A stretch of 44,135 nt of DNA from JBMYYR01 sp049609625 (GCA_049609625.1 JBMYYR010000010.1:1-44135); one strand, 5' to 3'. Shown: positions 24,333-33,673, numbered from the stretch's first letter. Program-made: numbers and translations. The notes: generated by a model from the letters alone, not told the origin.

Positions 24333-26221
24333 TTAATAAAGACATATCCAAATTTCTAAATGAACTTTCTGATGATTTATTAATTGTCAATAAGCTCATT
24401 GTTGGTGCCTATCTTCAATTTAACAAAATCAAGGTAAAGAACAATAAATTAATCCTTTCTTGCATTGAAGGTAATGATGTAAAAACCATTAATACATTTA
24501 TTAAACTAATAGAGCTAAAGAACGGTAAATTCGATTTTGAAGATGTTATTCACTTATTCGAAACAAGTATCCCTTCAAAAGATATTTCTGTAAATGGAGC
24601 TGTTTACACACCAAGTTATATAAAAGACTACATAGTTAAAGAGACACTTTGCAAAATAAAAGATTCAAATTTACCAACCATTAAAGTGTCGGACATTGCT
24701 TGCGGAACTGGAGCTTTTTTATACACTGTAGCTCAAGAAATAAAGCAAAAAACAAACAGGAGTTATTTTGATATTTTTAAACAAAATATTTACGGTCTTG
24801 ACATCTCTGATTATACAATTACAAGAGCAAAAATTTTACTTTCCCTTTTAGCAATCACAAACGGAGAAGATGAAAAGGAATTTGAATTTAATTTGTTAGT
24901 CGGTAATGCCTTAAATTTTGATTGGAATAATCAAATAAATCAATTCAAAGGTTTCGATATAGTTATTGGCAATCCTCCTTATGTGCGAGCTAAAAATTTA
25001 AGCGAAGAAACTAAATCACTTTTATCAAATTGGGAAGTTACAAAAACTGGTAATCCTGATTTATATATTCCGTTTTTTGAAATAGGTCTTAAATATCTAA
25101 AAACAAGTGGAGTTCTTGGTTATATAACCGTTAACACTTTCAAGAGAAGTGTTAATGCTAGAAATCTTAGAGAATACTTTAAAACGAATCTATTTGATTT
25201 AAAAATTCTGGATTTTGGTAGTTCACAAATTTTTGCAAATAAGTCAACTTATACCTGTATTGTATTTATCGAAAAGCAAGAGTCTAATGAAGTTAAATAT
25301 CAAAAAATAACAGCTAAGGATTTTCTGAATAAAAAAATAGCAGATTTCACTCGAATCAATTATAAGCTATTAAATACCAAAAAAGGTTGGATTTTAAATA
25401 AACCTGACGTTTTAGAAAATATTAATAAAATTGAAAGTATTGGGATTCCATTAGGCGATAAATTTCCAATAAGAAATGGTTTAGCAACTTTAAGTAATGA
25501 TGTTTTTATATTTAAGCCAGTCAATGAAGATGAGGATTATTTCTATCATCAGAATGGAAAACTACATAAAATAGAAAAAGGAATTTGTAGAGATGTTATT
25601 AAACCAAACAGACTTAAAACTGAATCCGAAATTCCGACATTAAAAGAACAAATTATTTTTCCATACTATCAAGAAAATGCACAAGCCAATCGTTTTGACT
25701 ATAAATCAAACAAGAAAATAGCATTTGAGGAGGATTACTTTAAGACTAATTTCCCTAACGCATATAAATACTTAGAAGGAAACAAGGTTCAACTATTAAA
25801 TAGAGATAAAGGGAAAAACGCAAAATATAAATGGTTTGAATTTGGAAGAACCCAAGCATTGAATGATTTAGGCAAAAAGTTACTATTTCCTTATATGGCT
25901 GGACAGCCTTACTTTGTTTATACTGACCAAGATGACTTATTACTTTATGCAGGATATGCTGTTTACTTCGATTCTGAAAGAGAATTGAAAGTGTTAAAAA
26001 GAATTTTGGAATCTAAAGTGTTTTGGTATTACATTAAAAAAACAAGTAAGCCATATTCTGGTAACTATTTTGCTTTAGCCAAAAATTACGTCAAAGATTT
26101 TGGGGTTTGCAATTTAAATGAAAATGAAAAGAATTATTTACTAACGACAGATTCGTTAGAAGAGAGAAATGATTTCTTGTTTAAAAAATATAATATTAAT
26201 CCGAAAGCAATAGCGGATTAG
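24329..26221 (+). CDS. N6-adenine DNA methyltransferase, companion of the IIG enzyme
   Basis: A 630-residue methyltransferase without a nuclease domain. After an N-terminal helical part (1-90), the stretch VNGAVYTPSYIKDYIV precedes motif I (VSDIACGTGAFLYTVA, about 120-135) and motif IV NPPY (IVIGNPPYVRAK, about 214). The C-terminal half (from about 370) is a recognition domain ending in YSGNYFALAKNYVKDF. It probably methylates adenine on the strand that the fused enzyme leaves unprotected, as M.Eco57I does. The ATGA overlap with the previous gene couples translation. The gene ends the island, with TAG at 26219-26221. Confidence 0.93.
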   Translation: MINKDISKFLNELSDDLLIVNKLIVGAYLQFNKIKVKNNKLILSCIEGNDVKTINTFIKLIELKNGKFDFEDVIHLFETSIPSKDISVNGAVYTPSYIKDYIVKETLCKIKDSNLPTIKVSDIACGTGAFLYTVAQEIKQKTNRSYFDIFKQNIYGLDISDYTITRAKILLSLLAITNGEDEKEFEFNLLVGNALNFDWNNQINQFKGFDIVIGNPPYVRAKNLSEETKSLLSNWEVTKTGNPDLYIPFFEIGLKYLKTSGVLGYITVNTFKRSVNARNLREYFKTNLFDLKILDFGSSQIFANKSTYTCIVFIEKQESNEVKYQKITAKDFLNKKIADFTRINYKLLNTKKGWILNKPDVLENINKIESIGIPLGDKFPIRNGLATLSNDVFIFKPVNEDEDYFYHQNGKLHKIEKGICRDVIKPNRLKTESEIPTLKEQIIFPYYQENAQANRFDYKSNKKIAFEEDYFKTNFPNAYKYLEGNKVQLLNRDKGKNAKYKWFEFGRTQALNDLGKKLLFPYMAGQPYFVYTDQDDLLLYAGYAVYFDSERELKVLKRILESKVFWYYIKKTSKPYSGNYFALAKNYVKDFGVCNLNENEKNYLLTTDSLEERNDFLFKKYNINPKAIAD

Positions 26222-26298
26222 CTAGCGTAAGGTTCAAGCATATTTATTTTTCAATCTCTATTGTTTTGTTTTTCAATAGCTTACCAGAGTAAAATCAT

Positions 26299-26331
26299 GT
26301 TTGTTTTGAGTCCAAAGCTCAAGCCACAAAC
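26299..26331. other. Imperfect hairpin between convergent genes
   Basis: GTTTGT and TTGAG pair with CTCAA and ACAAAC around a 7-base loop, with small internal bulges. There is no T-run. It lies between the convergent methyltransferase and PLD nuclease genes and may be a weak terminator. The surrounding 26222-26379 gap shows nothing else. Confidence 0.3.
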
Positions 26332-26379
26332 AGGTTATTGGAAGTAGAATGTTGTGTGCTGTAAGAGTCTGATTTTTAG

Positions 26380-27054
26380 TTAATTGTCGAAAGAATTCCA
26401 AAGGCGTTTAAATTCAGTTTTATAGGCTTTGGCAACGCCTTTGGAGTTGTTGAGGATAATATTTTCTTGATTATAGGCCGCCGCCGATCTTGTCCAATTG
26501 TATGAGCCTGTCAAAACACGTTTTGAATCGAAAATAGCAAATTTATGATGCATGTGGTGTCGTGCGTCGTCAAAACGGATGTTGACGCCTTTTTTGATTA
26601 AATAGTGGATATCCGAGCCTCGATCATAGCTTTTGTCGTCGTCGGTTATAATTTTGATGTCGATAGATTTAGACTCATAAACATCAAGCAAAGCATCGCT
26701 AATCTGATTGTCCGAAAGGGTAAAAACACAAATATAAATTTGCTCTTTGGCTTGTTTTATTTGATTGATAATTAGCTCTCTGCAAGCTTCTCCGGGGCTA
26801 AAGCACACTTTGTTTTGTTCGGCTTCAAAAAACTGATGGATAAAGTTGGCGGTTTTCAAAACGGACTCTGCTTGCGCTTCTTCGGGTTGTTCTTCCAAAT
26901 ACTCCGAAAACCAATCGAGCACCTCATTTTTTTCAAAATTGATTGGTCGTTCTGTTTCGGTAAATTCTAGCCATTTTTTGCGTTCCCATTTCTGAGTTTT
27001 GTAGGACGAACTCATGGGTTTTAAAATAGAGATAAATGATTTTAAATCAAACAT
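26380..27054 (-). CDS. PLD-family (HKD) nuclease-like protein
   Basis: A 224-residue protein with one HKD motif in HHKFAIFDSKRVLTGSYNWT (about 165-185), the active-site signature of the Nuc/phospholipase D family. Members with a single HKD dimerise and cut DNA or phosphodiesters in lipids. The N-terminal 60 residues are lysine- and tryptophan-rich and of unknown type. The domain proper starts near FSPGEACRELIINQI. No signal peptide is visible, so it is likely cytosolic. It is the last gene of a minus-strand operon, with no gap after the HTH protein. A DNA substrate is a reasonable inference. Confidence 0.85.
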   Translation of the reverse strand: MFDLKSFISILKPMSSSYKTQKWERKKWLEFTETERPINFEKNEVLDWFSEYLEEQPEEAQAESVLKTANFIHQFFEAEQNKVCFSPGEACRELIINQIKQAKEQIYICVFTLSDNQISDALLDVYESKSIDIKIITDDDKSYDRGSDIHYLIKKGVNIRFDDARHHMHHKFAIFDSKRVLTGSYNWTRSAAAYNQENIILNNSKGVAKAYKTEFKRLWNSFDN

Positions 27055-27744
27055 TTAATAAGAGTTTATGGAGTCTAAAATGTAGGTAATGCGCCAAGCT
27101 TCGGTAGAAGGCATTTGTAAGAAAAATTCGCCTTCTTTCAGAAACCAACGCTGATTTTCTTTCACAATAAAAATGCCCTGATAGTGTCCAATTTGACTCA
27201 ATTTATAACCAAAAAGTACGGAGCCATCCTGAAATTGACTTTTTTCGCGCTCAATAAACGGACTGAGCTCAAAAACAGCATCGCAAGATTTAAGAAAAGG
27301 AAACTGGTCGGCGCTACGTTGCTCTTCTATCCCTTGGCTAAAATAGGGCCATGGTTTGACTTTTTTTTCGGGTGTATTTTTCTTTTCTAGTGTGTGGTTT
27401 TTTTTCTGATTGTCAAGGTGTTGAGTAGGTTCGTTGGCTTGTTCTATCTGGTGTTGAAACAAGTTTTTGACCTGAATAGACGGCCGTTTCTGTTCTGTTT
27501 TTGGAGGCTCTATGACCGTTGGTTTGTAGGCCACCTCGGTGTTGAGCTCACTAAATTCCAAAGCCTTAGCTTCGACATTAAAAAACTTAGCAACACGCCC
27601 AATGAGCTCATCCTTTGGCTTTGCCCGAAATTCTTCATAAGCGCCCACACTTGCTCTGGTAAGTCCAAAAAGTTGTGCAAACTCGGTTTGGCTCAGTTTG
27701 TTTTGTTTTCTGATGTAGCGTAAATTTTTTCCGATGATCGTCAT
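27055..27744 (-). CDS. HTH regulator with unknown C-terminal domain
   Basis: A 229-residue protein. Residues 5-60 are an XRE helix-turn-helix (RKQNKLSQTEFAQLFGLTRA, then SVGAYEEFRAKPKDELI). A polar, lysine-rich linker (about 75-140) leads to a C-terminal beta-rich domain (SVLFGYKLSQIGHYQGIFIV, then LKEGEFFLQMPSTEAWRITY). That end recalls the sensor part of phage-type repressors, but I see no Ser/Lys pair proving a peptidase, so I leave it open. The gene sits between the glucosaminidase gene (3-base gap) and the PLD nuclease gene (no gap). Confidence 0.75.
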   Translation of the reverse strand: MTIIGKNLRYIRKQNKLSQTEFAQLFGLTRASVGAYEEFRAKPKDELIGRVAKFFNVEAKALEFSELNTEVAYKPTVIEPPKTEQKRPSIQVKNLFQHQIEQANEPTQHLDNQKKNHTLEKKNTPEKKVKPWPYFSQGIEEQRSADQFPFLKSCDAVFELSPFIEREKSQFQDGSVLFGYKLSQIGHYQGIFIVKENQRWFLKEGEFFLQMPSTEAWRITYILDSINSY

Positions 27745-27747
27745 AGC

Positions 27748-28749
27748 TTATCTTAATTTTATCACGTTTCCTTTTTGAAGCACCGATTTTATGTTGAGGC
27801 TTTTGTTGCGTTTCAGTAATTTAGACAGTTTTATGCCAAATTTCTGAGAGATGGTATATATGTTTTCTCCGTTTTCCCGAACACGATACGTCTTTTTTGA
27901 ACCTTTATTCTTTTTGGGGCGGACATAAATTTTCTCTCCACCTTCAAAAATAGTAGTTTCATCAAAATCATTGAATGTATTTAGCTCCGCAACCCAAATA
28001 TCGTAACGATTAGAAATGGCTTCAAAATCCTCGTTTTTTAGAGCAAAAATATACTTCGAGCCATTCGGATTGACGTAGACTTTGTTGGCTTTTCTAAGTG
28101 CTTCTTTTTCAAGTTGATCTTTTGTCTTTACGATTACAATTTCGGGCACTTCGTTTGCCCTCGGAATAGAGTCGAGGTCTAGGTTAGTGTATTGATTGTC
28201 AGAAGATTCAATAAATTTTTCTTTCCATTTTTTTTCTGAAACATCCAGTAAGTGTAAGGCATTTGTGTGGATAATTCGTATCAAAATATCAGCATATCTT
28301 GGGTTGGTAGCATAGCCTGCTTTTTTGAGTCCTTTTGCCCATGCTTTATAATCGGTCAATTTGTAATCAAACAAAAAGGCATAGCGTTGATTTTTGACTA
28401 AAAAATTGGAATGGTCTCGGTAGGAGCCGCGTACACTTTCGTAGACTCTAAAGCATTCATTTTCGGCATCATCGGTTCTGAATATGGCTTTGCCAACATA
28501 ATGGCTTTTGCATTTTATTCCGAAGTGATTATAACCTTCGGTGGCCAAAAAACTTCTGCCATTTTCGGATTCTAAAATACCTTGAGCCAGGGTAATGCTT
28601 GCCGGAATTTTAGCCGATCGCATTTCGGACAAGGCCATGGCTTTATATTTTAATATATAGTTGATGTTCGGAAAATGCTGAGCCACAAGTGTTGTAGTTC
28701 CAAAAACCAGCATCCAAACACAAGCCATAAAAGAGAGAGAATTTAGCAT
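27748..28749 (-). CDS. Exported glucosaminidase with two LysM-type repeats
   Basis: A 333-residue exported hydrolase. The signal peptide is MLNSLSFMACVWMLVFGTTT with cleavage after VAQ. The glucosaminidase domain (about 40-175) has the catalytic Glu in LAQGILESENGRSF and the fold pattern NHFGIKCK and YRDHSNFL. It cleaves the glycan strands of peptidoglycan. Two LysM-like modules follow at the C terminus: KYIFALKNEDFEAISNRYDI and YRVRENGENIYTISQKFGIK, which bind N-acetylglucosamine polymers. It is 4 bases downstream of dprA on the same strand, in the operon that also contains the HTH and PLD genes. Confidence 0.9.
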   Translation of the reverse strand: MLNSLSFMACVWMLVFGTTTLVAQHFPNINYILKYKAMALSEMRSAKIPASITLAQGILESENGRSFLATEGYNHFGIKCKSHYVGKAIFRTDDAENECFRVYESVRGSYRDHSNFLVKNQRYAFLFDYKLTDYKAWAKGLKKAGYATNPRYADILIRIIHTNALHLLDVSEKKWKEKFIESSDNQYTNLDLDSIPRANEVPEIVIVKTKDQLEKEALRKANKVYVNPNGSKYIFALKNEDFEAISNRYDIWVAELNTFNDFDETTIFEGGEKIYVRPKKNKGSKKTYRVRENGENIYTISQKFGIKLSKLLKRNKSLNIKSVLQKGNVIKLR

Positions 28750-28753
28750 CAGT

Positions 28754-29851
28754 TTATAGGCGTTTGTATTGGTTTCCAGGTAAATTCTTTACCAAATTTT
28801 TGAGTTCGAGTTGCAACAAGGTTTGGATTAATTTTGAAATGGGCATTTTTGTTTTTACTGCAAGTAAATCAATAGGTTGTGCTTTTATTTGCAGATGCCC
28901 CAGAAGCTCCTCTTCGTCTTTTGACAATTGGATAAAGAGTTCATTTTGGTGGGTAGCTTGCTGCTCAGGTTCGGTGTCCCATTGCATGATGTATTCCAAA
29001 TCAGCAATCGATTCGATCAAATGGGCTTTGTTGCTTTTGATGAGCTGGTTACATCCTTCGGAAGAGCTTTGGTAGTAATTTCCTGCCAAGGCAAACACAT
29101 CTCTATTGTATTGATTGGCCAAATCGGCAGTAATCAGTGCGCCACCTCTGCGTTTGGCTTCGGCAACTATCAGGGCGTCGCACATGCCAGCAACAATCCG
29201 ATTGCGGCGCGGAAAATTTTCTTTTGCAGGTTTCGATCCTGAAAAAAATTCGCTCAACAAAGCGCCATTTTGAAGCATGTCGCGCGCTACATCTGTATGT
29301 TTGGCCGGATAAATCCGATCTAAACCATGACCCAAAACGGCAATAGTGGGAATGTTGTTTTCTAAAGCTGCTTTATGGGCTGTAATGTCAATGCCATAGG
29401 CCAGTCCGGACACAATGATAACTTGATGTTTGGCAAGCTCTTTTACAAATTCTTTGAGCCAATCTTCGCCATAATCGGTTGAGCTTCGGGTGCCAACAAT
29501 ACTAATGACTTTTCTTCCATTAAGCTGGCAATCACCTCTTTGGAATAGCAAAATAGGACTGTCAACGCATTGCTTGAGCCGAAAGGGATAGCTTTCGTCT
29601 TTAAAATAATGCGCCCTAATGCCTTCCTGTTCCATAAATTTTAGTTCAAATTCGGCTGCCGACAACACTTCTTGTTTGACGATGGTTTCGGCGGTCATTC
29701 TGCCAATTTGTGGAATTTTCATCAAGCCCGACATCTGCTCTTTGAACACGGCTTCGGGGCTTCCACAAAACGAAATCAATTGCTTGGCAAGCATCGGCCC
29801 TACTTTCGGAATCATCGTTAGGGCTATTTTATAAAGTAAATCTTTCTCCAA
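28754..29851 (-). CDS. dprA: DNA-processing protein DprA
   Basis: A 365-residue DprA, normal length. It loads RecA on incoming single-stranded DNA during natural transformation. The N-terminal helix-hairpin-helix region (MIPKVGPMLAKQLISF) is followed by the Rossmann-like DprA domain with VSGLAYGIDITAHKAALE, PRRNRIVAGMCDALIVAEAK and RGGALITADLA. A small winged-helix end contains KTKMPISKLIQTLLQLELK. The start codon is TTG at 29851-29849; a later ATG at residue 13 is possible but would cut conserved sequence. It is the first gene of a four-gene minus-strand operon and is divergent from the TonB receptor. Confidence 0.96.
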   Translation of the reverse strand: MEKDLLYKIALTMIPKVGPMLAKQLISFCGSPEAVFKEQMSGLMKIPQIGRMTAETIVKQEVLSAAEFELKFMEQEGIRAHYFKDESYPFRLKQCVDSPILLFQRGDCQLNGRKVISIVGTRSSTDYGEDWLKEFVKELAKHQVIIVSGLAYGIDITAHKAALENNIPTIAVLGHGLDRIYPAKHTDVARDMLQNGALLSEFFSGSKPAKENFPRRNRIVAGMCDALIVAEAKRRGGALITADLANQYNRDVFALAGNYYQSSSEGCNQLIKSNKAHLIESIADLEYIMQWDTEPEQQATHQNELFIQLSKDEEELLGHLQIKAQPIDLLAVKTKMPISKLIQTLLQLELKNLVKNLPGNQYKRL

Positions 29852-29905
29852 AATTTATAGTCAGTTACATTAAAAAAGTATTATTTTGCCTAAAAATACA
29901 AAGAT

Positions 29906-32377
29906 ATGACTATCCAAAACCATTTCTCTACCATTTTTTTAATGATTTTTGGTCTTTTGTTGGTTTTTCCACTCATAGCTCAAGAAAAAATAGAGATCGA
30001 GTTTCATATTTTAGACGAGGAAGAAAAGCTTGGCTTGCCTTCTGCTCACATTCAGATTGATAGTCTAATAACTGGAATATCAGATACTAAAGGAAAATAT
30101 GAGATAAGTTTAGAACCTGGCGAACACAGCTTAAATGTGTCTTTCATTGGGCTCGAAACCTTGAAGACTACGATTGTTGTAGCACAGCCTAATGAGGTGT
30201 TTACATTTTATCTAAAACCATCTGAAAATATGCTAAAAACTTTGGTAGTTTCGGATAGCAGATATAGTCAGAAATACGAACATTCGGCTATTTCGATTGA
30301 TGTTATTGGTCTAAAAACACTCCAAACCAAATCGCCCATCAATGTTCAGAAAGCCATTGAGCAATTGCCTAGCGTTCACATGATTGGAGATCAAATTAAC
30401 ATTCGAGGAGGTGCCGGCTGGACCTATGGTGCGGGAAGTCGGGTGCTGCTTTTGCAGGATGGTGTACCGATGATGGAAGGCGCCGAAAGCGGCATCCAAT
30501 GGCATGCTATAGAACCCGAAGCAACTCAGCAAATAGAAATGGTAAAAGGAGCGTCGTCGGTGCTGTATGGCGCCAATGCTTTGAATGGAACAATAAACGT
30601 GATTACCAGAACGCCTCAAAAAACACCTTATACATCAATTAGTATGCTCCATGGTATGTATGACAAACCTGATCGTGTTGGGAGTTCCAATTCTGATGGC
30701 CCAGATTTGGTGGATTGGAATGCGAAAAGCAATTTGCCTTTGATGTTTTCAAACTACACCATTTATCATGATCAAAAAATCGGAAACTTAGAACTTTCAG
30801 GAAGTTTCAATCACTTCAGAGAACAATACTACATCCAAAACAACAAAGAGAATAAACGCCTCCGAGCTTTTGCAAAAATTGCTCATGATTTAAAAGAGGA
30901 AAATAAAGTATATTACGGACTATCAGCAACTTATATCGATAATTTGAGAGGAGAAACGTTTCTGTTCAATGGCGATCAGGACCCTTACAGATCTTATGAT
31001 TTGATAACCTATGACCTGCATGCTCAGGAATTTGCTATACGTCCGTTTATTGAATTTGGGAACGATTCTACGGATTGGACGCACAACATCAACGGACAAT
31101 ATTATAAAGTAAACTACATCGATTCGGTAAACAATTATTCGAACTTGTATTATGGGAATTATTTGGCTCAGCGCCGAGGGAAACATTATACCTTTTCTAC
31201 TGGATTTAGCGGAAGTTTTACTGACGGCCAATCGGAAGCTTCAAATTATAAAGCCAAGCAATACAATGCAGGCGCGTATGCTCAGCTGGAGTATAAATGG
31301 AAAAATTTGACAACGACTTTAGGGGCTCGATATGAATATAACAACGAAAATGGAAGAGAAAAAGCTGAACCCGTAAAGCGTTTGGCACTCAATTATGCGC
31401 TCAATGAAACCACGTTTCTAAAAGGATCTTATGGCGAAGCGGTACGGTTTCCGTCGTTGCTAGAGTTGTATTTTCAGCGAAATTCTGGAGAAATTACCTT
31501 TCTGCCCAACCCAGACCTGAAAGCAGAAACAGGTTGGACAGCCGAATTGGGAATTTTGAGGACGGCTAGAATAGGTTCATGGCACGTATCTACAGAATTA
31601 ACAGGTTTTTTGATGAGATTTGACAATATGACCGAATTGAGCTTCGGTGTTTGGGGCGGCGATGTTGATAGGCGACTGAATCCCTTAGGTATTGGTTTTA
31701 AGGCTGTTAATATTGGAAAATCTGAAGTTTCTGGAATAGAAGTTGACGTTCGAGCATCAGGAGATGTGGGCGATGTAGGTCTTGATGTCGATTTTGGTTA
31801 TACCTTTATGAACCCGATTATTGGAGACAAAGATTATATCTATGAAAGCTACAAAGATAAGTCCGGGGAAATTGCGGCAGATATTTCTGACGAGCCACTA
31901 ACCCAAGCGTTTATTGAAGCTTTTGTGGAATCTATTGGCGATATCACCTATATGAATACCAGCTCCGACCCATCGATATTAAAATATCGACATAAGTTTC
32001 TGTTAAATTTAGATCTTCAAGCCCATTACAAACGTTTTCACCCGAGTGTAAATGTGCGTTACAATAGTTTTATGAAAAACGTTGATAACTTATTTGAGAG
32101 CTATGTTTTCAATCAAGAGGTTTCGGATGTATTTTCAAATGTTTCGGCATTTTCTTCCGAAACCGACTTGCATGTTCAAGATCTGCAAATTAAAAATTCT
32201 AGAGAACGACACCAAAACGGCGATTGGTTTTTTGACCTCCGATTGGCCTACGATGTATCGGATGAAGTTCGGGTGATGTTTGCTGTAGAAAATGTGTTTA
32301 ATAGAGAATATCAGGTTCGCCCAGGGCTTTTGGGTGCGCCACGAGTATTTAGCCTTCAAGCCAATCTGAAACTCTAG
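29906..32377 (+). CDS. TonB-dependent receptor with carboxypeptidase-like domain
   Basis: An 823-residue outer-membrane receptor. The signal peptide (FGLLLVFPLIAQ) is followed by a carboxypeptidase regulatory-like domain (about 28-110), a plug domain (about 125-235, with INIRGGAGWTYGAGSR and GASSVLYGANALNGTINVIT) and a 22-strand barrel ending in RVFSLQANLKL. It imports a large or rare nutrient using TonB energy; motifs such as LKGSYGEAVRFPSLLELYF are shared with vitamin B12/siderophore-type receptors, but the ligand is unknown. kdsB follows 4 bases after the stop, perhaps by transcript sharing only. Confidence 0.9.
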   Translation: MTIQNHFSTIFLMIFGLLLVFPLIAQEKIEIEFHILDEEEKLGLPSAHIQIDSLITGISDTKGKYEISLEPGEHSLNVSFIGLETLKTTIVVAQPNEVFTFYLKPSENMLKTLVVSDSRYSQKYEHSAISIDVIGLKTLQTKSPINVQKAIEQLPSVHMIGDQINIRGGAGWTYGAGSRVLLLQDGVPMMEGAESGIQWHAIEPEATQQIEMVKGASSVLYGANALNGTINVITRTPQKTPYTSISMLHGMYDKPDRVGSSNSDGPDLVDWNAKSNLPLMFSNYTIYHDQKIGNLELSGSFNHFREQYYIQNNKENKRLRAFAKIAHDLKEENKVYYGLSATYIDNLRGETFLFNGDQDPYRSYDLITYDLHAQEFAIRPFIEFGNDSTDWTHNINGQYYKVNYIDSVNNYSNLYYGNYLAQRRGKHYTFSTGFSGSFTDGQSEASNYKAKQYNAGAYAQLEYKWKNLTTTLGARYEYNNENGREKAEPVKRLALNYALNETTFLKGSYGEAVRFPSLLELYFQRNSGEITFLPNPDLKAETGWTAELGILRTARIGSWHVSTELTGFLMRFDNMTELSFGVWGGDVDRRLNPLGIGFKAVNIGKSEVSGIEVDVRASGDVGDVGLDVDFGYTFMNPIIGDKDYIYESYKDKSGEIAADISDEPLTQAFIEAFVESIGDITYMNTSSDPSILKYRHKFLLNLDLQAHYKRFHPSVNVRYNSFMKNVDNLFESYVFNQEVSDVFSNVSAFSSETDLHVQDLQIKNSRERHQNGDWFFDLRLAYDVSDEVRVMFAVENVFNREYQVRPGLLGAPRVFSLQANLKL

Positions 32378-32381
32378 TCTG

Positions 32382-33143
32382 ATGAGAACAATAGGTATTA
32401 TTCCGGCACGCTATGCCTCAACCCGATTTCCGGGAAAACCCTTGGTTGATATTTTTGGAAAACCAATGATACAGCGGGTTTACGAAAGCGTAAAAGCATC
32501 AAATTTGCTAGACGAAGTATGGGTTGCTACCGATGACGAACGCATTGTAGAGGTCTTAAAATCGAAATCGATACCTTATATAGAGACCAGCAACACTATC
32601 AAAACAGGAACAGAGCGCATTATTCAAGCTTCAAAACAACTCAAAACGCTCAAGCCAACAGATATTGTGATTAATATTCAAGGCGACGAGCCTTTTATTA
32701 GCAAAAAACACATCAGTTTGTTGCTGACGGCTTTTCAAGATAAAGAAACACAAATTGCGAGTCTGAGAAAGAAAATAGAACATCTGCCACAGCTTTTGAG
32801 TCCAAACACCGTCAAAGTCGTTTGCGACAACCGAAATTTTGCACATTATTTTTCCAGATCCATCATACCTTACGTCCGCGATTATCCTCAAGACCAATGG
32901 ATGAATCACGTTGATTTTTTCAAACATATTGGTATTTATGGCTTTAGATTCGATATTTTGACCGAAATAGAATGCCTAAACATAACTAACCACGAAATGG
33001 CCGAATCTTTGGAGCAACTCACTTGGTTAGACAATAGCTATCGCATCAAAATGTTGGTTACGGAAGAAGAAACACCCTCGATAGATACGCCCAAAGATCT
33101 TGAACTTTTATTGAGATCGAGAGCCGAACAATTCAAATTATAA
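32382..33143 (+). CDS. kdsB: 3-deoxy-manno-octulosonate cytidylyltransferase
   Basis: A 253-residue enzyme. The signature GIIPARYASTRFPGKPL at the N terminus binds CTP, VATDDERIVEVL is a family motif, and INIQGDEPFI holds the metal-binding Asp. The later region HIGIYGFRFDILTEI and ESLEQLTWLD is typical of KdsB. It activates Kdo as CMP-Kdo for the inner core of lipopolysaccharide in the cytosol. It follows the TonB receptor by 4 bases and precedes the DUF4293 gene by 20. Length is as expected. Confidence 0.95.
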   Translation: MRTIGIIPARYASTRFPGKPLVDIFGKPMIQRVYESVKASNLLDEVWVATDDERIVEVLKSKSIPYIETSNTIKTGTERIIQASKQLKTLKPTDIVINIQGDEPFISKKHISLLLTAFQDKETQIASLRKKIEHLPQLLSPNTVKVVCDNRNFAHYFSRSIIPYVRDYPQDQWMNHVDFFKHIGIYGFRFDILTEIECLNITNHEMAESLEQLTWLDNSYRIKMLVTEEETPSIDTPKDLELLLRSRAEQFKL

Positions 33144-33163
33144 CCTCAAAAAAAACAAAAAAA

Positions 33164-33568
33164 ATGATTCAAAGAAAACAAAGCTTATTTTTATTTCTAT
33201 CCGCATTTTTGGCAGCCTGCTATCTTTTTGTAATGCCTTATTATGTTGATAAAGAAGGTCTTGCTTTTTTGGCTATGAACAATGTTTTGCTGTTGGCGAT
33301 AGGAAGTTTGAGTATAGGCTTGAGCTTAATGACCATTTTTTTATTCAAAAATCGAAAACTACAAATCAAGCTCTGTTTGGCGAATAAAATTCTAATTATT
33401 GCCAATTGCGCCTGGTTGATATATTCAATGTACCAAATCCAAGACCAGATTGCCAAAGAAGGCTTTGGTATTTATGCCTTGGCTTTAGCTTATGTGATGC
33501 TTGCATTTGCGAGTTCGGCAATCAAAAAAGACGAAGCTTTGGTGTCTTCGGTGGATAGAATACGGTAG
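33164..33568 (+). CDS. DUF4293 family membrane protein
   Basis: A 134-residue inner-membrane protein with four hydrophobic segments (about 8-25, 38-58, 70-88 and 100-118). The opening MIQRKQSLFLFLSAFLAACY matches the DUF4293 family, common in Bacteroidota and of unknown function. The C-terminal tail is short and charged (KKDEALVSSVDRIR). It lies between kdsB and the promoter of ssb. Confidence 0.8.
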   Translation: MIQRKQSLFLFLSAFLAACYLFVMPYYVDKEGLAFLAMNNVLLLAIGSLSIGLSLMTIFLFKNRKLQIKLCLANKILIIANCAWLIYSMYQIQDQIAKEGFGIYALALAYVMLAFASSAIKKDEALVSSVDRIR

Positions 33569-33584
33569 CTAATTAAAAAAAATG

Positions 33585-33592
33585 TATATTTA
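33585..33592 (+). promoter_or_regulatory. -7-like box TATATTTA before ssb
   Basis: One base off the TAnnTTTG consensus, about 80 bases before the ssb start. A short palindrome CTGATAATCAG (33597-33607) lies just downstream, in the position of an operator over the start of transcription. Confidence 0.35.
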
Positions 33593-33673
33593 CAATCTGA
33601 TAATCAGTTAGATTTGTTTTGATAGTCATCAAAACCTAATTGAAATAGTATAATTATAAAACATTTTAACATT

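Noticed and set aside
28764..29834. Several plus-strand open frames across dprA
   Set aside because: They are shadows of the strongly supported dprA gene on the minus strand.
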